In this document: positions 5,374 to 6,481 of the stretch, in pieces
Numbering within the stretch: position 1 is the stretch's first letter
How the letters are laid out: the number at the start of each line of letters is the position of its first letter
NCBI GenBank assembly: GCA_016932035.1
Contig: JAFGDR010000056.1
Location: 1-6,481 of the forward strand
Length of the DNA stretch: 6,481 bases
Reading direction: 5' to 3'
Source: Candidatus Cloacimonadota bacterium
GTDB taxonomy: Bacteria > Cloacimonadota > Cloacimonadia > JGIOTU-2
Translations under genes and position numbers: made by a program
The notes under the pieces: generated by a model
The model's input: the letters and a program-made list of their open reading frames with translations, nothing else
Database searches by the model: none
What the model was told of the DNA's origin: nothing

Positions 5374-6481
5374 ATGAAAAAATTAGATGATCATAGTATT
5401 TTCAAAATGATCATTCTTGGATTGATGCTATCCATCTGTACACTAACCACCTATTATTTTCATTTTATCTTAAAAAGCGAAGTTATCTTTACGCATCTTT
5501 TTTATATACCAATCATTCTTGCAAGCCTATGGTGGTCACGTAAGGGTGCAGTGGTTGGTTTATTCCTTGCCCTTATGCTGGTAATTTCGAACCTTATGAA
5601 CCCGGATATGCCATATATATGGTCAAATGTGGTTCGTGGAATAATGTTTGTTTTTGTGGGGCGTTTGGTGGATGCCCTGCATCTAAGGAATTTAATACTT
5701 ATAGACTCACTGAACCGGAGTCAGGAGTACCAGAATAAGCTTATCAATCATTCCAATGCCTCAATTATTGTCTGGGATCCTGATATTAAGATCACCCGGG
5801 TTAACAAGGCTTTTGAGCATATTACTGGTTATACTGCTGATGAGGTCAACGGTAAGGAAATCTGCATCTTGTTTTCTAAAGCAACGCAAAAAGAATCGCT
5901 GAAAAAGATTGAAGGCACCTTGAACAGTGAATATATGGAAGCTGTAGAGATCCCGTTTACCTGCAAAGATGGAGCTACTCGCCTGATGCTCTGCAACCTG
6001 GCGAATGTTTATGAAGAAGATGGAACAACCGTCCTGTCAACCATTGCCCAGTGTATAGATATCACGGAACGTAGGCGGGCTGTGGAAGCGTTGCGCAAAG
6101 AAAAAGAATTCAGCGAAAACCTCGTTCAAACCTCTCCAACCTTCTTTGTTGCCATCAACTCCGAAGGCAAGACCATCATGATGAATAATGCAATGCTCCA
6201 GGCTCTCGGGTACACCCTGGAAGAGGTTGTGGATAAAGATTACCTGGCAACTGTTGTTCCGGAGTCAAACCGTCCCATGCTCTCAAAAGTGTTTGATGAG
6301 ATCATTTCTTTGAGGAAACCTACATTAAATGAAAATCTCGTTCTGACCAAGGATGGCAGGGAAATTCTTGTAGAATGGCATGGAAGACCTGTATTTATAG
6401 TTAAGAACATAATATTTTTGACTTATTTTCTTTGCACAGGAAATTTTCAATCCATTTTTTTGCAAAGCTCAGCTTTGAAGA
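5374..6481 (+). CDS. Membrane-anchored PAS-PAS sensor protein, 3' end open at window edge (369 codons seen)
   Basis: A paralogue of the preceding gene. The first ~104 residues form the same four-segment membrane domain; residues 37-54 (VIFTHLFYIPIILASLWW) are identical in both proteins and the N-terminal 60 residues align without gaps. After a short linker come PAS1 (about 122-233, SIIVWDPDIKITRVNKAFEHITGY to QCIDITERRRA) and PAS2 (about 246-341, FFVAINSEGKTIMMNN to VEWHGRPVF). PAS1 lacks the Cys triad of the neighbour. In this PAS2 subtype, WHGRPV is normally followed by a strand and a GIDITERK linker; here, after Phe341 (base 6396), the frame runs 28 hydrophobic, AT-rich codons that do not fit a PAS end. 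The gene is thus probably interrupted or rearranged there, although the frame stays open to the edge. Whether a kinase once followed cannot be told. Start supported by GGAG nine bases upstream and by the match to the paralogue's start. Confidence 0.85.
   Translation, partial: MKKLDDHSIFKMIILGLMLSICTLTTYYFHFILKSEVIFTHLFYIPIILASLWWSRKGAVVGLFLALMLVISNLMNPDMPYIWSNVVRGIMFVFVGRLVDALHLRNLILIDSLNRSQEYQNKLINHSNASIIVWDPDIKITRVNKAFEHITGYTADEVNGKEICILFSKATQKESLKKIEGTLNSEYMEAVEIPFTCKDGATRLMLCNLANVYEEDGTTVLSTIAQCIDITERRRAVEALRKEKEFSENLVQTSPTFFVAINSEGKTIMMNNAMLQALGYTLEEVVDKDYLATVVPESNRPMLSKVFDEIISLRKPTLNENLVLTKDGREILVEWHGRPVFIVKNIIFLTYFLCTGNFQSIFLQSSALK
5451..5536 (+). repeat. 86-bp near-identical block shared with the upstream paralogue, copy 2
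   Basis: Second copy of the block at 4175-4260, offset by exactly 1276 bases, with five mismatches. It encodes residues 27-54 of the membrane domain. Over the last 18 codons only one synonymous difference (AGT/AGC) is present, so identity is high at silent sites too. Confidence 0.9.
6397..6481. other. AT-rich tail after an apparent breakpoint in PAS2; possible end of an inserted element
   Basis: From about 6397 the GC content drops to roughly 27% (23 of 85 by my count) and PAS similarity ends in mid-domain. The stretch has a T7 run (6455-6461), directly followed by a perfect palindrome CAAAGCT-C-AGCTTTG (6463-6477), and a TTTGCA/TGCAAA pair (6431-6436 and 6461-6466). These would suit the non-coding end of an insertion sequence or other rearranged DNA. 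No transposase or target duplication can be seen because the window ends here. Confidence 0.4.
6463..6477. repeat. 7-bp perfect palindrome with 1-base centre
   Basis: CAAAGCT and AGCTTTG flank a single C. It could be a subterminal repeat of a mobile element or a protein-binding site; a one-base loop makes it a poor RNA hairpin unless pairs open at the tip. Confidence 0.6.

Noticed and set aside
5192-5390. Short frames at 5192-5236 (14 codons) and 5319-5390 (23 codons) before the second membrane gene
   Set aside because: Very short, no well-placed ribosome-binding site, no recognisable sequence; the second would overlap the real start at 5374.
1-6481. CRISPR array, tRNA, rRNA, toxin-antitoxin, phage or defence genes
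   Set aside because: No regularly spaced short repeats, no cloverleaf-like or rRNA-like segment and no relevant domains were seen on either strand.

Overview
The window looks like a stretch of archaeal chromosome, most likely from a methanogen of the Methanosarcinaceae (Methanolobus, Methanococcoides, Methanomethylovorans or a relative). This is inferred from three things: the style of the multi-PAS/GAF histidine kinase (an H-box of the form MHHDLLNPAG, and linkers reading DITERKRAEEEL), a moderate-to-low GC content, and long AT-rich leaders between genes. No rRNA, tRNA or other taxonomic marker is present, so a bacterial host cannot be excluded from this sequence alone.

Layout, all on the + strand: (1) a 148-bp AT-rich leader with a TATA-like palindrome; (2) at 149-3913, a 1254-residue soluble hybrid-sensor-like histidine kinase with six PAS domains, one GAF domain, and HisKA and HATPase_c domains at the C terminus, including a perfectly in-register tandem duplication of a 483-bp PAS unit; (3) a 172-184 bp intergenic region; (4) at 4098-5039, a 313-residue membrane protein with about four N-terminal membrane segments, one PAS domain and a C-terminal coiled coil, but no kinase domain; (5) an 18-codon mini-ORF that overlaps the stop of that gene behind a perfect Shine-Dalgarno sequence, and that carries an inverted repeat; (6) about 280 bp of AT-rich intergenic DNA; (7) from 5374 to the window edge, a paralogue of the membrane PAS protein with two PAS domains, with no stop before the window ends. 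Its second PAS domain breaks off abruptly around base 6396 into a very AT-rich tail with a palindrome, which suggests an insertion or rearrangement junction.

Functionally this is a signal-transduction cluster. The first gene is a complete cytoplasmic sensor kinase. The other two are membrane-anchored sensors with closely related N-terminal domains; the first of them has no transmitter, and the transmitter of the second, if it has one, is not visible. No response regulator or output gene lies in the window, so signal and target are unknown. The most notable signals are the shared Cys triad in PAS domains of two different proteins, the near-identical 86-bp DNA block in the two membrane genes, the tandem PAS duplication, and the apparent breakpoint at the right edge. 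I do not see a clearly new biological system; the genes belong to recognisable families.
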